Source of the DNA: Pseudoalteromonas aliena SW19
Lineage (GTDB): Bacteria > Pseudomonadota > Gammaproteobacteria > Enterobacterales > Alteromonadaceae
Direction of reading: 5' to 3'
Assembly (NCBI RefSeq): GCF_014905615.1
Contig: NZ_AQGU01000025.1
Span: forward strand, 1,116,001 to 1,180,000
Length of the DNA: 64,000 nucleotides
Shown here: positions 43,511 through 54,820 of the stretch, piece by piece
Numbering within the stretch: the stretch's first letter is position 1
How the letters are laid out: every line of letters starts with the position of its first letter
Notes under the pieces: model-generated
What the model was told of the DNA's origin: nothing
The model's database searches: none
Seen by the model: the letters and a program-made list of their open reading frames with translations, nothing else
Made by a program: the position numbers and the translations under genes

Positions 43511-44176
43511 ATGCGCCTATTATTTACTTTGTTACTAATAACGATAAGTAGCTTTACTCTAGCAGAAGAAGAAAAAGTAGAGCTTCCGCCGGTCGATCCC
43601 GCATATAATGCTGAGCACGCTATGGTATTAATAAATCAAAACTCGAGTGTTTTTGCCGTTAATTTGCCAGGCTATGAGCTCCCTCATGATGTGCAAGTCG
43701 TTTATAAAGTGGATGTTTCTGATGTTCCTTTTTTGGACTTAGTCAGAGATGCAGAGCTAATTACAATTAAGCCACAACCATTTAATATTCAACGTTTAAT
43801 ACGAGGCGAAGAAGTCACAATTATTGCAGATGTTTATGATGGTGATTATCGGCAAGGTGGTAATAAGCTCTACACAAATAAATCGATAGTCCTGAGTAAA
43901 CAGCTTTACGCGAGAGAGTTAACCGATTTAAGTGAACCATCACAATGGCAAGAATACGATATGATCACGCTAAATAATGATGGTCGTATATACATTCATA
44001 AAATAACAAAAGCACCGAGTTTCAATCATCTAATTTTTGTAGATTTAAAAAATGCCTGTTTGCAGAAGATCCGCACTTCAAAGCTCGTCCCACCTGATAG
44101 CGAACTAAACTATAAATTTGTAAACTGTGGCACCTTTAAGCCCCTTTATTACAATGCGGATGATTTTAAAAAATAG
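43511..44176 (+). CDS. Secreted protein of unknown function (DUF2057-like)
   Basis: Hypothetical periplasmic protein of 221 residues. From the ATG at 43511 it begins with a signal peptide (MRLLFTLLLITISSFTLAEE), chosen over a TTG 15 bases upstream. The rest is a soluble beta-rich sequence (PGYELPHDVQVVYKVDVSDV, IIADVYDGDYRQGGNKLY, LNNDGRIYIHKITK) with two cysteines near the end. The general look and an AVNLPGYE-like segment recall DUF2057/YccT proteins, but this is not certain. It has its own terminator-bounded unit after the phytase operon. Confidence 0.72.
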   Translation: MRLLFTLLLITISSFTLAEEEKVELPPVDPAYNAEHAMVLINQNSSVFAVNLPGYELPHDVQVVYKVDVSDVPFLDLVRDAELITIKPQPFNIQRLIRGEEVTIIADVYDGDYRQGGNKLYTNKSIVLSKQLYARELTDLSEPSQWQEYDMITLNNDGRIYIHKITKAPSFNHLIFVDLKNACLQKIRTSKLVPPDSELNYKFVNCGTFKPLYYNADDFKK

Positions 44177-44178
44177 TT

Positions 44179-44339
44179 ATACCAATCTGCTTATATATGG
44201 GGTCTATTTGACGTTAAGAAAATTACGCTAGAACTAGGCAAAATTTTTTGTATCTAGTTGTTCTAAATAAAAAATTTTTAACGACGGTATAGTGCAATTT
44301 AATTCGTTAAATTGATCAAAGATTTATGCAGTTTGGTAT
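44179..44339. mobile_element. 161-bp palindromic MITE-like element
   Basis: The ends are inverted repeats, ATACCAATCTGC and GCAGTTTGGTAT (11 of 12 match). Inside, TAGAACTAG and CTAGTTGTTCTA and runs of A/T form further self-complementary arms. It has no coding potential. It starts 2 bases after the stop of the preceding gene and ends 4 bases before the dispersed motif copy 3. It looks like a non-autonomous miniature transposable or palindromic element. Confidence 0.65.
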
Positions 44340-44343
44340 TATT

Positions 44344-44363
44344 TAACCTGAACTCTGGTTAAT
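44344..44363 (+). repeat. Dispersed motif TAACCTGAACTCTGGTTAAT (copy 3)
   Basis: Same 19-base core as at 8176-8195, directly after the palindromic element. Confidence 0.55.
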
Positions 44364-44414
44364 TAAGGATAACAATATAACTTTGAAGAATAATCTGGAG
44401 GAATAACGGAACAC

Positions 44415-44498
44415 AAATAAAAACAGCCCAAATTCAGTCACCACCGAAATTGAGCCGTTTTTCACACTGACAACATCTTCACACACAATATAAAGATT
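44415..44498 (+). repeat. Hairpin repeat unit 1
   Basis: Starts AAATAAAAACAGCCCAAATTC and ends with a 42-base block (44457-44498) that is repeated identically in unit 2. AAAAACAGCCCAA can pair with TTGAGCCGTTTTT with two mismatches. Noncoding; could be a structured RNA or stacked terminator. Confidence 0.6.
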
Positions 44499-44526
44499 TT
44501 TGGTTTACATTACGCGGCGCTGTAGA

Positions 44527-44622
44527 AAATAAAAACAACTCAAATTCTTTTTTATAGAAATAAATCCACGAACCTGAGTTGTTTTTCACACTGACAACAT
44601 CTTCACACACAATATAAAGATT
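44527..44622 (+). repeat. Hairpin repeat unit 2
   Basis: Starts AAATAAAAACAACTCAAATTC and ends with the same 42-base block as unit 1, 124 bases downstream. Its stem AAAAACAACTCA with TGAGTTGTTTTT is a perfect 12 pairs, so stem bases differ from unit 1 but pairing is kept. Confidence 0.6.
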
Positions 44623-44675
44623 CTTTTAAGCGAGGCTAACTTTGCCTCAAACTTATGACAAGAGCCTTGCTCTGT

Positions 44676-44761
44676 GTCTATGGTTAAACTTTAGAGTGTT
44701 AGCTCCAATTTTACAAACGAGAAAAATAAACCTAACAGGTGAAAAAAACTAAACCATAGAC
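44676..44761. ncRNA. Candidate structured RNA with long-range stem
   Basis: GTCTATGGTT (44676-44685) and AACCATAGAC (44752-44761) are perfectly complementary across 66 bases. The region has no open frame and lies between the hairpin repeats and the nqrM terminator. It may be a small RNA or the remnant of one; no known family was recognised. Confidence 0.3.
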
Positions 44762-44826
44762 CTTTGTCTAATACATTAAGATTGGATTACTTTAGAAGCT
44801 ATCGAGTCAAGCAGTTTTACAGACAC

Positions 44827-44853
44827 AAAAAAAGCGCTATAAAGCGCTTTTTA
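44827..44853 (-). terminator. Rho-independent terminator of nqrM
   Basis: AAAAAGCGCT-ATAA-AGCGCTTTTT, flanked by extra A and T residues; follows the nqrM stop on the minus strand. Confidence 0.85.
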
Positions 44854-44868
44854 ATATTTAAGGCGGAC

Positions 44869-45081
44869 TTAAATAATTTGATTTTCTTTCCAGGCTTGCT
44901 CTTTTGCTAAACGGTTTTTGCGCTTATCACATGGATCATCGCAATCACAGGCTTTATCAATACCAACCGAGCCCAAACCACCACAGCTGCTTGCCATAGA
45001 TTTTTTTTGCACGATCATACCAACGGCCATAGCCGACACTATCAAAATTAGTAAGCCAAAAGTAAGAAGAAAAAGTGACAT
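44869..45081 (-). CDS. nqrM: NqrM, Na+-NQR maturation factor
   Basis: Small protein needed for assembly of Na+-translocating NADH:quinone reductase, probably by delivering iron to the NqrD/NqrE site. The 70 residues have one N-terminal transmembrane helix (LLTFGLLILIVSAMAVGMIV) and a cytoplasmic cysteine-rich part, SSCGGLGSVGIDKACDCDDP and C, with the four conserved cysteines. It follows apbE after 102 bases, the usual end of nqr clusters. Confidence 0.93.
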   Translation of the reverse strand: MSLFLLTFGLLILIVSAMAVGMIVQKKSMASSCGGLGSVGIDKACDCDDPCDKRKNRLAKEQAWKENQII

Positions 45082-45183
45082 TGCTTAGCCCCTATTGATC
45101 AGCAATAAATTAAGCTCAAAACATTTCTGAGCGACTGCAATTATATACCCAAATAACGTGGAAATAAACAAGCCCGCGCCTTA

Positions 45184-46215
45184 CTATAAATAAGGTTTAA
45201 ATGCAGGGCTTGAGTATGTTATTAAACCGTCTTTCGATTTAGCGATTAAATATACAGGTAAGTCATGCTCCTGAGCATAAGCTTGCGCTTTATCCATGCC
45301 CATAACGGTTAATGCTGTCGCTAAACCATCAGCTGTCATAGCACTTGGATGAAGCACGGTTACCGATACTAGGTCATGCTTAGTTGGCATTCCTGTTGTT
45401 GGGTCAATTAAATGAGTATAAATTTCGCCATTCATCTCATAAAAAATCCGGTAATCACCTGACGTTGCAATACCATTAGTACCCGGCGTTAAAATACGGT
45501 GTACTTTACGCTCTCCAGGTTGTGCATCTGGTTGCTCTATAGCTATTACCCAATCTTTATTATTTGGCTTTTCGCCTGCAATTCGAAGCTCACCGCCAAT
45601 TTCAACCATGTAGTTGGTAATATTGTGGCTTTCTAATAATTGCGCCACCTTATCAATACCGTAGCCTTTAGCCGTTGCCGAAAACGATAGCTCTAAGCCA
45701 GCCACTTTTTTAGCCAAACCTTGAGCTGTTAGCGTAAGCTTATCAACGCCTATATTTTTAATCATACTAACTAACTCTTCATCGCTAGGACGATTAGTTG
45801 GTTTTTTATCTGGGCCAAATCCCCATAAATCGATTAATGGCCCCATAGTGACATCAAGTGTTTTGGTTGACTCACCTAACCGAATAGACTCAGATATAAC
45901 AGCCCTAAAATCTTCACTAATCGGCATAACCTGATTTGCTGGTAATCTGTTGAATGTATTTATCTCAGAGTCTTCTATGTAAGTAGACATAGATTGATTA
46001 ACATCTTTTAAAACAGCGTCTATTTGCGACTTTAATTGTGAGGCCGACAACTGAGCTTGCTCATCGTAATATTTAATATGATAAGTGGTCCCCATAGTTT
46101 TACCTTCTAAAAAGGTCTCTTTTAACTCAGGCTTTTCACCACACCCAGACAATAATAAGGTCAGTGTAATTAGCAAAAAAGCCATTATGCCTTGTGAAGT
46201 ACTTACTCGATTCAT
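45184..46215 (-). CDS. apbE: ApbE, FAD:protein FMN transferase
   Basis: Periplasmic lipoprotein that covalently attaches FMN to threonines of NqrB and NqrC. The 343-residue precursor has the lipobox LLLSGCGEKPE, the EGKTMGTTYHIKYYDE start of the ApbE fold, TMGPLIDLWGFGPDK, ATAKGYGIDKVA, and a metal-binding THLIDPTTG motif with DGLATALTVMG. It sits between nqrF and nqrM, separated from nqrF by a terminator hairpin, so its expression may be lower or partly independent. Confidence 0.95.
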   Translation of the reverse strand: MNRVSTSQGIMAFLLITLTLLLSGCGEKPELKETFLEGKTMGTTYHIKYYDEQAQLSASQLKSQIDAVLKDVNQSMSTYIEDSEINTFNRLPANQVMPISEDFRAVISESIRLGESTKTLDVTMGPLIDLWGFGPDKKPTNRPSDEELVSMIKNIGVDKLTLTAQGLAKKVAGLELSFSATAKGYGIDKVAQLLESHNITNYMVEIGGELRIAGEKPNNKDWVIAIEQPDAQPGERKVHRILTPGTNGIATSGDYRIFYEMNGEIYTHLIDPTTGMPTKHDLVSVTVLHPSAMTADGLATALTVMGMDKAQAYAQEHDLPVYLIAKSKDGLITYSSPAFKPYL

Positions 46216-46250
46216 AGCTGCTCTACTTAATAGATTAAAAAATTAAAGAA

Positions 46251-46284
46251 TAAAAAAGCCTCGTAACACAAGTGCTACGAGGCT
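46251..46284 (-). terminator. Terminator or attenuator between nqrF and apbE
   Basis: On the minus strand AGCCTCGTA and TACGAGGCT form a 9-bp stem followed by a T-run (A-run at 46251-46256). It lies 39 bases after the nqrF stop. Confidence 0.82.
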
Positions 46285-46322
46285 GGTATTTTAACCAAAA
46301 CTAAACTGTTTTGGTATGAGTG

Positions 46323-47552
46323 TTAGCCACCGAAGTCATCTAGTAAGATATTTTCGTCTTCAACACCTAAATCTTTAAGCATAGTAATAACTGCCGCGTT
46401 CATCATTGGAGGACCACACATGTAGTACTCACAATCTTCCGGCGCTTCATGATCTTTAAGATAGTTCTCAAATAACACGTTATGGATGAAGCCAGTATAG
46501 CCTTCCCAGTTATCTTCAGGTTGTGGATCTGAAAGCGCTGTATGCCATACGAAGTTAGGATTCTCAGCGGCTAAGCCGTCAAAATCTTCTACGTAGAACA
46601 TTTCACGTTCAGAACGTGCACCATACCAAAAGCTCATCTTACGTTTAGAGTTCAAACGTTTAAGTTGGTCAAAGATATGAGAACGCATTGGCGCCATACC
46701 AGCACCACCACCAACAAATACCATTTCTGCATCGGTGTCTTTAGCGAAAAACTCACCAAATGGACCTGAAATAGTTACTTTATCGCCAGCTGTAAGTGAC
46801 CAAATGTACGAAGACATTTTACCACACGGCAAGCTAAGGTTTCTTGGCGGCGGAGCAGCAATACGCACGTTAAGCATAATGATGCCTTCTTCTTCTGGGT
46901 AGTTAGCCATTGAGTAAGCACGAATAGTTTCTTCGTCTACTTTTGACTCCAGATCGAAGAAACCAAAGTGGTTCCAATCACCACGATATTCTTCAGGAAC
47001 ATCGAAATCTGCATATTTAACGTGATGAGGTGGCGCTTCGATTTGGATGTAACCACCCGCACGGAACGGTACTGACTCACCATCTGGAATTTGAAGCTTA
47101 AGTTCTTTAATGAACGTTGCTTTGTTATCGTTAGAGATAACTTCACAATCCCACTTCTTAACACCGAAAATTGACTCTTCAAGCTCAATTTCCATGTCGT
47201 TTTTAACATTTACCTGACACGCTAAACGACAGCCTTCACGGGCTTCGCCTTTAGATATGTGATCAAGCTCAGTTGGCAGGATATCGCCACCACCTTCTTT
47301 AATGTGTACACGACACTGGCCACAAGAGCCACCGCCACCACATGCAGATGATACAAATATACCTGACTCAGATAATGCACTTAAAAGCTTATTACCTGCT
47401 GATGTAGTAATGGCTTTATCTTTATCACCATTAATACCGATGATGATATCACCGCTTGCAACTAACTGAGATTTAGCACCAATGATGACTAAAACCAGTA
47501 GTACAACGATAGCGATAAAAACACCAACGCCTAAGAAAATCTGATAATCCAT
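46323..47552 (-). CDS. nqrF: NqrF, NADH-oxidising subunit of Na+-NQR
   Basis: Entry point for electrons. The 409 residues comprise an N-terminal membrane helix, a plant-type 2Fe-2S ferredoxin domain ([14 protein letters not shown] with a later CRLAC), an FAD-binding domain ([11 protein letters not shown]) and an NADH-binding domain ([35 protein letters not shown]). This is the standard NqrF architecture and length. Last gene of the nqrA-F run before the terminator. Confidence 0.98.
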   Translation of the reverse strand: MDYQIFLGVGVFIAIVVLLVLVIIGAKSQLVASGDIIIGINGDKDKAITTSAGNKLLSALSESGIFVSSACGGGGSCGQCRVHIKEGGGDILPTELDHISKGEAREGCRLACQVNVKNDMEIELEESIFGVKKWDCEVISNDNKATFIKELKLQIPDGESVPFRAGGYIQIEAPPHHVKYADFDVPEEYRGDWNHFGFFDLESKVDEETIRAYSMANYPEEEGIIMLNVRIAAPPPRNLSLPCGKMSSYIWSLTAGDKVTISGPFGEFFAKDTDAEMVFVGGGAGMAPMRSHIFDQLKRLNSKRKMSFWYGARSEREMFYVEDFDGLAAENPNFVWHTALSDPQPEDNWEGYTGFIHNVLFENYLKDHEAPEDCEYYMCGPPMMNAAVITMLKDLGVEDENILLDDFGG

Positions 47553-47570
47553 GATTTATCCTCGCTACCT

Positions 47571-48179
47571 TTACAGTGAAATACCAGAGAATGACATAAA
47601 GCCAAGTCCCATTAAACCAACAGTGATGAAGGTAATACCTAAACCACGTAAGCCGTCTGGCACGTCTGAATACTTCATTTTCTCACGGATACCTGCAAGT
47701 AATGTAATTGCAAGTGCCCAACCAACACCAGCGCCAATACCATAAACAACAGACTCACTGAAGTTATAGTTACGCTCAACCATGAAAGATACCGCACCAA
47801 AGATTGCACAGTTAACTGTGATCAATGGTAAAAAGATACCTAACGCGTTGTAAAGTACTGGGAAGAATTTATCTAATACCATTTCAAGAATTTGCACTAG
47901 CGCTGCAATAACGCCAATGAAAGTTAAGAAACGTAAAAAGCTAAGGTCTGCATCAGGATAACCAAGCCACGTAAGTGAGCCTGGTGCTAACACAGCATGG
48001 TAAACCAAGTTGTTAACAGGTACAGAAATACCTAAAACAACGATAACCGCTACACCTAGGCCAATTGAAGTAGTCACTTTTTTAGATACTGCTAAAAAAG
48101 TACACATGCCTAAGAAAAATGATAACGCTAAGTTTTCAATAAAAACGGCTTTTACAAATAAACTAATATAATGTTCCAC
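47571..48179 (-). CDS. nqrE: NqrE, membrane subunit of Na+-NQR
   Basis: Integral membrane protein of 202 residues with six hydrophobic segments, of the NqrDE/RnfAE family. It begins [20 protein letters not shown], has [15 protein letters not shown] carrying the conserved cysteine and [19 protein letters not shown] with the second cysteine; these ligand the iron centre shared with NqrD. Ten bases downstream of nqrD. Confidence 0.97.
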   Translation of the reverse strand: MEHYISLFVKAVFIENLALSFFLGMCTFLAVSKKVTTSIGLGVAVIVVLGISVPVNNLVYHAVLAPGSLTWLGYPDADLSFLRFLTFIGVIAALVQILEMVLDKFFPVLYNALGIFLPLITVNCAIFGAVSFMVERNYNFSESVVYGIGAGVGWALAITLLAGIREKMKYSDVPDGLRGLGITFITVGLMGLGFMSFSGISL

Positions 48180-48189
48180 TGTGTGCCCC

Positions 48190-48822
48190 TTACGCTTTAG
48201 CTTCTACTTGGTCTTTCTTATAAGTACGAAGTACCCATATGAATAAACCAATGATGAAGAATGCACTCGGTGGTAATATTAATAGACCCATAGGTTGATA
48301 CCAACCGCCATCTTGTACTAATGGGATAATATCAACACCGAATAGTGTTCCTTTACCGAATAGCTCACGAATGAAACCAACAGTAAGTAAAACAACAGAG
48401 TAGCCTAAACCATTACCAATACCATCAAGGAATGACATAAGTGGTGGTGACTTCATCGCATATGCTTCAGCACGACCCATTACGATACAGTTAGTAATAA
48501 TTAGACCAACAAATACTGAAAGCTCTTTAGCTGTAGCATAAGAAAACGCTTGCAATACTTGGTCAACAACAATTACTAATGATGCAATAATCGTCATTTG
48601 TACAATGATACGTACTGACGATGGGATCTGGTTACGAATAATCGAGATAAAGAAGCTAGAAAATGCAGTTACTAACGTCAATGCGATTGACATAATTAAC
48701 GCATTTTTTAAGCTAGACGTTACCGCTAGCGCAGAACAAATACCCAGTACTTGTAGTGCGATTGGGTTGTTAGCTAAAACCGGACCAAATAGGACCGCCT
48801 TCATTTCTTTAGTATCAGCCAT
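48190..48822 (-). CDS. nqrD: NqrD, membrane subunit of Na+-NQR
   Basis: Integral membrane protein of 210 residues, partner of NqrE. The conserved pattern [20 protein letters not shown] and [20 protein letters not shown] includes the two cysteines for the shared iron site, followed by [16 protein letters not shown]. The start shares a base with the nqrC stop. Six hydrophobic segments. Confidence 0.97.
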   Translation of the reverse strand: MADTKEMKAVLFGPVLANNPIALQVLGICSALAVTSSLKNALIMSIALTLVTAFSSFFISIIRNQIPSSVRIIVQMTIIASLVIVVDQVLQAFSYATAKELSVFVGLIITNCIVMGRAEAYAMKSPPLMSFLDGIGNGLGYSVVLLTVGFIRELFGKGTLFGVDIIPLVQDGGWYQPMGLLILPPSAFFIIGLFIWVLRTYKKDQVEAKA

Positions 48823-49574
48823 TATTTCAATGCTCCTTTACGTACTTTCGCAAGGAAAGGGCCAAAGCCATTTTCGCCAGTCCAAAAGTCAACTGCATGT
48901 TCAACACCGTTAGACGTTAATGTAGCACCTGAAAGACCATCGATCTTATGCTCATTGCCGTTAGCAGTACCTTTAACAATTTGAATTGGTAGCTCTTTGC
49001 CTTGCCACGTAGCAGTCCACTGTGGATTTTGGATTTCACCACCTAAGCCAGGCGTTTCATTATGTTTGTAGAAGATAATGTTTTTAACTGTTTCGCCATC
49101 GCTCTCAAGCGAGATAAAACCGTACATTAAGCCCCATAAGCCATAGCCCTGAATAGGAAGAATGATTGCATCAATAGAGCCATCTTCTTTTTTCGAGATA
49201 TACACCGGTGACTCTTTAGTCACACGTTGAATACCAGCAATGTCTTTAACGCCTTTCTCTTTTAGAGAAACACTTAGCGCTGCATCGTATTTGCTTTTTT
49301 CAAAATCAAAGATTGTTGGGTCTGTATCTACAAACTCACCTGTGGTCATATTTACAACGCGCGCTTCGATTTTAGCATTAAATGTATCAGATACATTTTC
49401 AACTTTATCTATGCCCGCAGCTGCTAAGATATTGCTTTGAATATCTTTATTTTTATTAGCTTGCTGTAAAGGACGAAGCTGTACAGAAGCAAACGATACA
49501 ATAATTGCACACACTAAACATAGTGCGACAACAACTGCTAACGTTTTACCGATTGATTCGTTATTACTAGACAT
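48822..49574 (-). CDS. nqrC: NqrC, FMN-carrying subunit of Na+-NQR
   Basis: Membrane-anchored periplasmic subunit of 250 residues carrying covalent FMN. One N-terminal helix ([20 protein letters not shown]) precedes the soluble domain; the FMN attachment motif [10 protein letters not shown] has the acceptor Thr218. It overlaps nqrB by 8 bases. The FMN is attached by ApbE encoded in the same cluster. Confidence 0.98.
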   Translation of the reverse strand: MSSNNESIGKTLAVVVALCLVCAIIVSFASVQLRPLQQANKNKDIQSNILAAAGIDKVENVSDTFNAKIEARVVNMTTGEFVDTDPTIFDFEKSKYDAALSVSLKEKGVKDIAGIQRVTKESPVYISKKEDGSIDAIILPIQGYGLWGLMYGFISLESDGETVKNIIFYKHNETPGLGGEIQNPQWTATWQGKELPIQIVKGTANGNEHKIDGLSGATLTSNGVEHAVDFWTGENGFGPFLAKVRKGALK

Positions 49575-50769
49575 TACGTGCCAACCTCCGCTTGATATTA
49601 GCTTGCACTACAAAGTGATCGAACAGTGGAGCGAATAAGTTAGCAAATAAAATTGCTAGCATCATACCTTCTGGGAAAGCAGGATTCACAACACGGATAA
49701 GAACCACCATAAGACCAATTAGTAAACCGTATGCAAATTTACCTTTGTTAGTAAATGCAGCCGATACAGGGTCAGTAGCCATAAAGAACATACCAAACGC
49801 AAAACCACCCAGCACTAAATGCCAATACCAAGGCATTGCAAATACAGGGTTAGTTTCTGAGCCAACAGCATTTAATAAGAATGCCGTTGCTACCATACCT
49901 AGGAATACACCTAGTACGATACGCCAAGAAGCGATGCGAACGTAAATTAAGAATAAACCACCTACAAGTAATGCAAGTGTCGATGTCTCACCAACAGAAC
50001 CTTGAATGAAACCGTAAAATGCATTCCACCATAATTCCATGTTTGAAAAATCAAGTGTGCCAACAAAAGCTTGGCCTAGCATAGTCGCACCAGAGAAAGA
50101 ATCTACTGCAGTCCATACTGTGTCACCCGAAATTTGCGCAGGGTATGCGAAGAATAAGAACGCACGACCAGCCAAAGCAGGGTTTAAGAAGTTACGACCA
50201 GTACCACCAAAAATTTCTTTAGCGATTACTACACCGAATGTGATACCTAGTGCAACTTGCCATAAAGGAATTGTTGCAGGTAAAATAAGTGCAAATAATA
50301 CAGAAGTAACGAAGAAACCTTCATTAATTTCATGCTTACGCACAGAAGCAAAAATCACTTCCCAAAAACCACCTACAGCAAATGTGACTGCGTAAATTGG
50401 TAGGAAGAAACATGCTCCGTAAAACATTTTAGCGCCCCAGCCCGCATTAGCGGTTAATTCACCACCAAAGAACTGAAACAGACCAACCTGCCACGAGTTT
50501 GCTAGTTCAAAACCTTGTGCTAAAGCACCTGCGGCCTGGTGACCGATGTTGAACATACCAAAAAACATAGCTGGGAACGTCGCCATCCACACTAAAATCA
50601 TCATGCGTTTTAGGTCGATATTATCGCGTACGTGTGTCTTGCCTTTATTTACATAGCCTGGTGTATAAAAAATAGTTGCAGCTGCTTCATACAGTGCATA
50701 AAACTTTTCATATTTTCCACCGGCTTCAAAATTCGGCTCGATATCTTCTAGATATTTTTTTAAACCCAT
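49567..50769 (-). CDS. nqrB: NqrB, FMN/ion-channel subunit of Na+-NQR
   Basis: Large membrane subunit of 400 residues with about ten hydrophobic segments and covalent FMN at Thr229 in the motif DSFSGATML. The start ATG at 50769 ([14 protein letters not shown]) is chosen because it matches the family and follows nqrA by 4 bases; the frame is open 18 codons upstream. It contains the Na+ path of the complex. Confidence 0.97.
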   Translation of the reverse strand: MGLKKYLEDIEPNFEAGGKYEKFYALYEAAATIFYTPGYVNKGKTHVRDNIDLKRMMILVWMATFPAMFFGMFNIGHQAAGALAQGFELANSWQVGLFQFFGGELTANAGWGAKMFYGACFFLPIYAVTFAVGGFWEVIFASVRKHEINEGFFVTSVLFALILPATIPLWQVALGITFGVVIAKEIFGGTGRNFLNPALAGRAFLFFAYPAQISGDTVWTAVDSFSGATMLGQAFVGTLDFSNMELWWNAFYGFIQGSVGETSTLALLVGGLFLIYVRIASWRIVLGVFLGMVATAFLLNAVGSETNPVFAMPWYWHLVLGGFAFGMFFMATDPVSAAFTNKGKFAYGLLIGLMVVLIRVVNPAFPEGMMLAILFANLFAPLFDHFVVQANIKRRLARNV

Positions 50770-50773
50770 CTCT

Positions 50774-52491
<1,718 letters not shown>

Positions 52492-53685
52492 TTAATCGAT
52501 CATATTTGTAATTGGTTTGACCGAATCCACATCTTGTTCGTAATCAACACCCTCAATACCAAAGCCAAATAAACGTAAAAACTCGCTATGGTAACCGACA
52601 TAATCGGTTAACTCATCAATGCTGCTCGTATCTACTTTATCCCAAACAGCTTGAATACGTGCTTGCACATCATCTTCTAATTCTTTGTAGTTTTGAAATA
52701 AGTGGCCGCCGTCATCAAAGCGTGGGTTATCACCATATAAGTTTTCACTAAATAGTGCTTGGATCTGCTCAATTGTACCTTCGTAAGTACCATCTGCCTT
52801 CATTACTTTAAATAATGCTGAAATGTATAACGGCATAATAGGAATAGCAGAGCTTGCTTGTGTTACCACTGCATTAAGTGATGATACATAGGCTTCGCCA
52901 TTTAAATCCTTTGTTGACTCTTTAATAGCAGCCGTTGCACGGTCTAAATCTTCTTTTGCTTTACCTATTGTTGCATGTCCGTATATTGGCCATGTTAGCT
53001 CTTTACCGATATAAGTGTACGCTGTGGTTTTAAAATTATCAGCTAACACATCAGCGGCTTTTAATGCCTCAATCCACATTTCCCAATCTTCACCACCCAT
53101 TACTTTAATGGTGTTATCGATATCGTCTTGATTTGCTGCTTCAACGGTAATTTCGTCAATTTCGCGTTTTGACGTATTCAAGTTTTTAGTGGTTACTGCA
53201 TTACCTATTGGCTTAAGTGTAGATGAGAACACTTCGCCCGTATTTGGATCTGTACGACGAGGAGACGCTAGGCTGTAAATAATACAATCTACTTTACCCA
53301 AATCTGCTTTAATGGTGTCGATTGCTTTTTGCTTGATTTCGTTTGAAAACGCGTCACCATTAATATTTTTAGACCAAAGACCTGCTTCGTCTGCTGCTTC
53401 TTGAAATGCTGCCGTATTGTACCAACCAGCAGAACCTGTTTTACGTTCAGTACCTTCTTTTTCAAAGAAAATACCGAGTGTTTTAGCACCGCCACCAAAT
53501 GCAGCTGTGATACGCGATGCCAAGCCGTAGCCTGTAGATGCGCCAATAACTAATACATTTTTTGGTGCGTTTTTTAACGCCCCTTGTTGTTTTACATAGT
53601 TAATCTGCTCTTGAACATGCTCGCTACATCCCGTTGGATGTGCGTTGGTACAGATAAATCCACGAATTTTAGGCTTAATGACCAT
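52492..53685 (-). CDS. fabV: FabV, enoyl-ACP reductase
   Basis: Last reductive step of each fatty-acid elongation cycle, using NADH. The 397 residues begin MVIKPKIRGFICTNAHPTGC, bind cofactor with GASTGYGLASR, and carry the FabV catalytic pair Y235-x8-K244 (IYGHATIGKAK). The frame runs upstream of 53685, but this ATG gives the family length. FabV enzymes are naturally insensitive to triclosan compared with FabI. Confidence 0.97.
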   Translation of the reverse strand: MVIKPKIRGFICTNAHPTGCSEHVQEQINYVKQQGALKNAPKNVLVIGASTGYGLASRITAAFGGGAKTLGIFFEKEGTERKTGSAGWYNTAAFQEAADEAGLWSKNINGDAFSNEIKQKAIDTIKADLGKVDCIIYSLASPRRTDPNTGEVFSSTLKPIGNAVTTKNLNTSKREIDEITVEAANQDDIDNTIKVMGGEDWEMWIEALKAADVLADNFKTTAYTYIGKELTWPIYGHATIGKAKEDLDRATAAIKESTKDLNGEAYVSSLNAVVTQASSAIPIMPLYISALFKVMKADGTYEGTIEQIQALFSENLYGDNPRFDDGGHLFQNYKELEDDVQARIQAVWDKVDTSSIDELTDYVGYHSEFLRLFGFGIEGVDYEQDVDSVKPITNMID

Positions 53686-53795
53686 TGATGATCCTATATC
53701 TTTTACAATAAAAATTAGCGCTAGTTTAAAGGCTAATACTAAAAACACTGATCTGATCAGTTAATCACTAATCAAATGTCTTATAAAACGATTAC

Positions 53796-54107
53796 TTAGC
53801 TAGATTTAGAACCGCCCATACAATTAGGCGAATCAGGCGCTTCGCCGCCCTGTTCGGTATACTCATCCGGTGTATAAGTATGGATAGCGAGTGCATGAAT
53901 ATGATTTGCTAACTCATCTTTTAATATTTCATTAATTTCACGATGGCGTTGTAACAGGCGTTTGCCGGCAAATTCTTCGCTTACCACGATAACTTTAAAA
54001 TGTGACTCAGTGCCTTTGCTGTGCATGTGGCTTTCATTAATTACATTTAAATGCTTACAGGCAATTGCGCTGCTGATTTTTTCTTGAATTTGTTGCTGCA
54101 TTGACAT
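53796..54107 (-). CDS. bolA: BolA family protein
   Basis: Small regulator that works with monothiol glutaredoxins in iron-sulfur handling and with cell-shape genes. About 103 residues: the class II KH-like fold is evident in [20 protein letters not shown] and [20 protein letters not shown], ending [13 protein letters not shown]. The start could be the ATG at 54107 or 54101 (MQQQIQEK), the latter closest to E. coli BolA; neither has a strong ribosome site. Stands alone between fabV and alkB. Confidence 0.9.
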   Translation of the reverse strand: MSMQQQIQEKISSAIACKHLNVINESHMHSKGTESHFKVIVVSEEFAGKRLLQRHREINEILKDELANHIHALAIHTYTPDEYTEQGGEAPDSPNCMGGSKSS

Positions 54108-54170
54108 AAAAACCATTTTTGTAGTTAAGTTATATTGTTATCATAACAACTAGCCAAGCCTATTGGCTAA

Positions 54171-54779
54171 CTAAAATTGAGCTTGTTTGATTTGCTTTAT
54201 GTATCTGAACGTTAAGCTAATTCGTGGGTGAGCTAATGTAGTTTGCTTTGGGATTGCATGTTGATAATCGCGTTGACTGTCGCCATTCATGACTAAACAG
54301 CTGCCACTTTGTAACTTTAAGTCGGTTATTTTGTTTGTCGATTTTTGTTTAAGCTTTAAAACACGCTCTGCCCCAAGCGATACACACACGATAGTAGGTT
54401 GATGGCCCAGTTCTATTTCGTCATCACTGTGCCAGCCCATAGTATCGTTACCATCTCGATAATAATTAACCAATAAAGAATTCAATGGCTGATTTAAATG
54501 TTTTTCTAAGCGCTTACGCATTGCGAATAAAATATCAGGCCAAGGCTCTACTATTAATTTGCTATGGGAATACCCATATTCAAAATTATGCTCGCTAATA
54601 AAGCATTGCAGCCGAGGAATTGGGCCTGTTTTTGAATAGACAGTGACGTCGGGTTGCTGCCAAGTTAGATTTTTTTGTAAATAATAAAATAAATCGAGGC
54701 TTTTTTGCGCGCTAAGTGCCCTACTTTGATAAGAAAAGCCATTTGGTAACTGTTGGGGGTTGGCGTTTTGCCGTTGCAT
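54171..54779 (-). CDS. AlkB-type 2-oxoglutarate/Fe(II) dioxygenase
   Basis: Oxidative DNA/RNA dealkylation enzyme of 202 residues, closer in layout to ALKBH2/3-type proteins than to E. coli AlkB. Iron ligands HxD are in MGWHSDDEIELG, with the later His in QHAIPKQ and the 2-oxoglutarate-binding arginines in HPRISLTFRY. NYYRDGNDTMGWHSD is characteristic. Divergent from rlmG with a 41-base gap. Confidence 0.93.
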   Translation of the reverse strand: MQRQNANPQQLPNGFSYQSRALSAQKSLDLFYYLQKNLTWQQPDVTVYSKTGPIPRLQCFISEHNFEYGYSHSKLIVEPWPDILFAMRKRLEKHLNQPLNSLLVNYYRDGNDTMGWHSDDEIELGHQPTIVCVSLGAERVLKLKQKSTNKITDLKLQSGSCLVMNGDSQRDYQHAIPKQTTLAHPRISLTFRYIKQIKQAQF

Positions 54780-54820
54780 GTTAGAATTTACCTACATTAG
54801 TTTACTGATCAAATACCATT

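Noticed and set aside
44640-44860. Possible tRNA, 5S or rRNA spacer remnants near nqrM
   Set aside because: No cloverleaf, no rRNA core sequence and no boxA could be seen; only repeats and stems are certain, so it is reported as candidate structured RNA.
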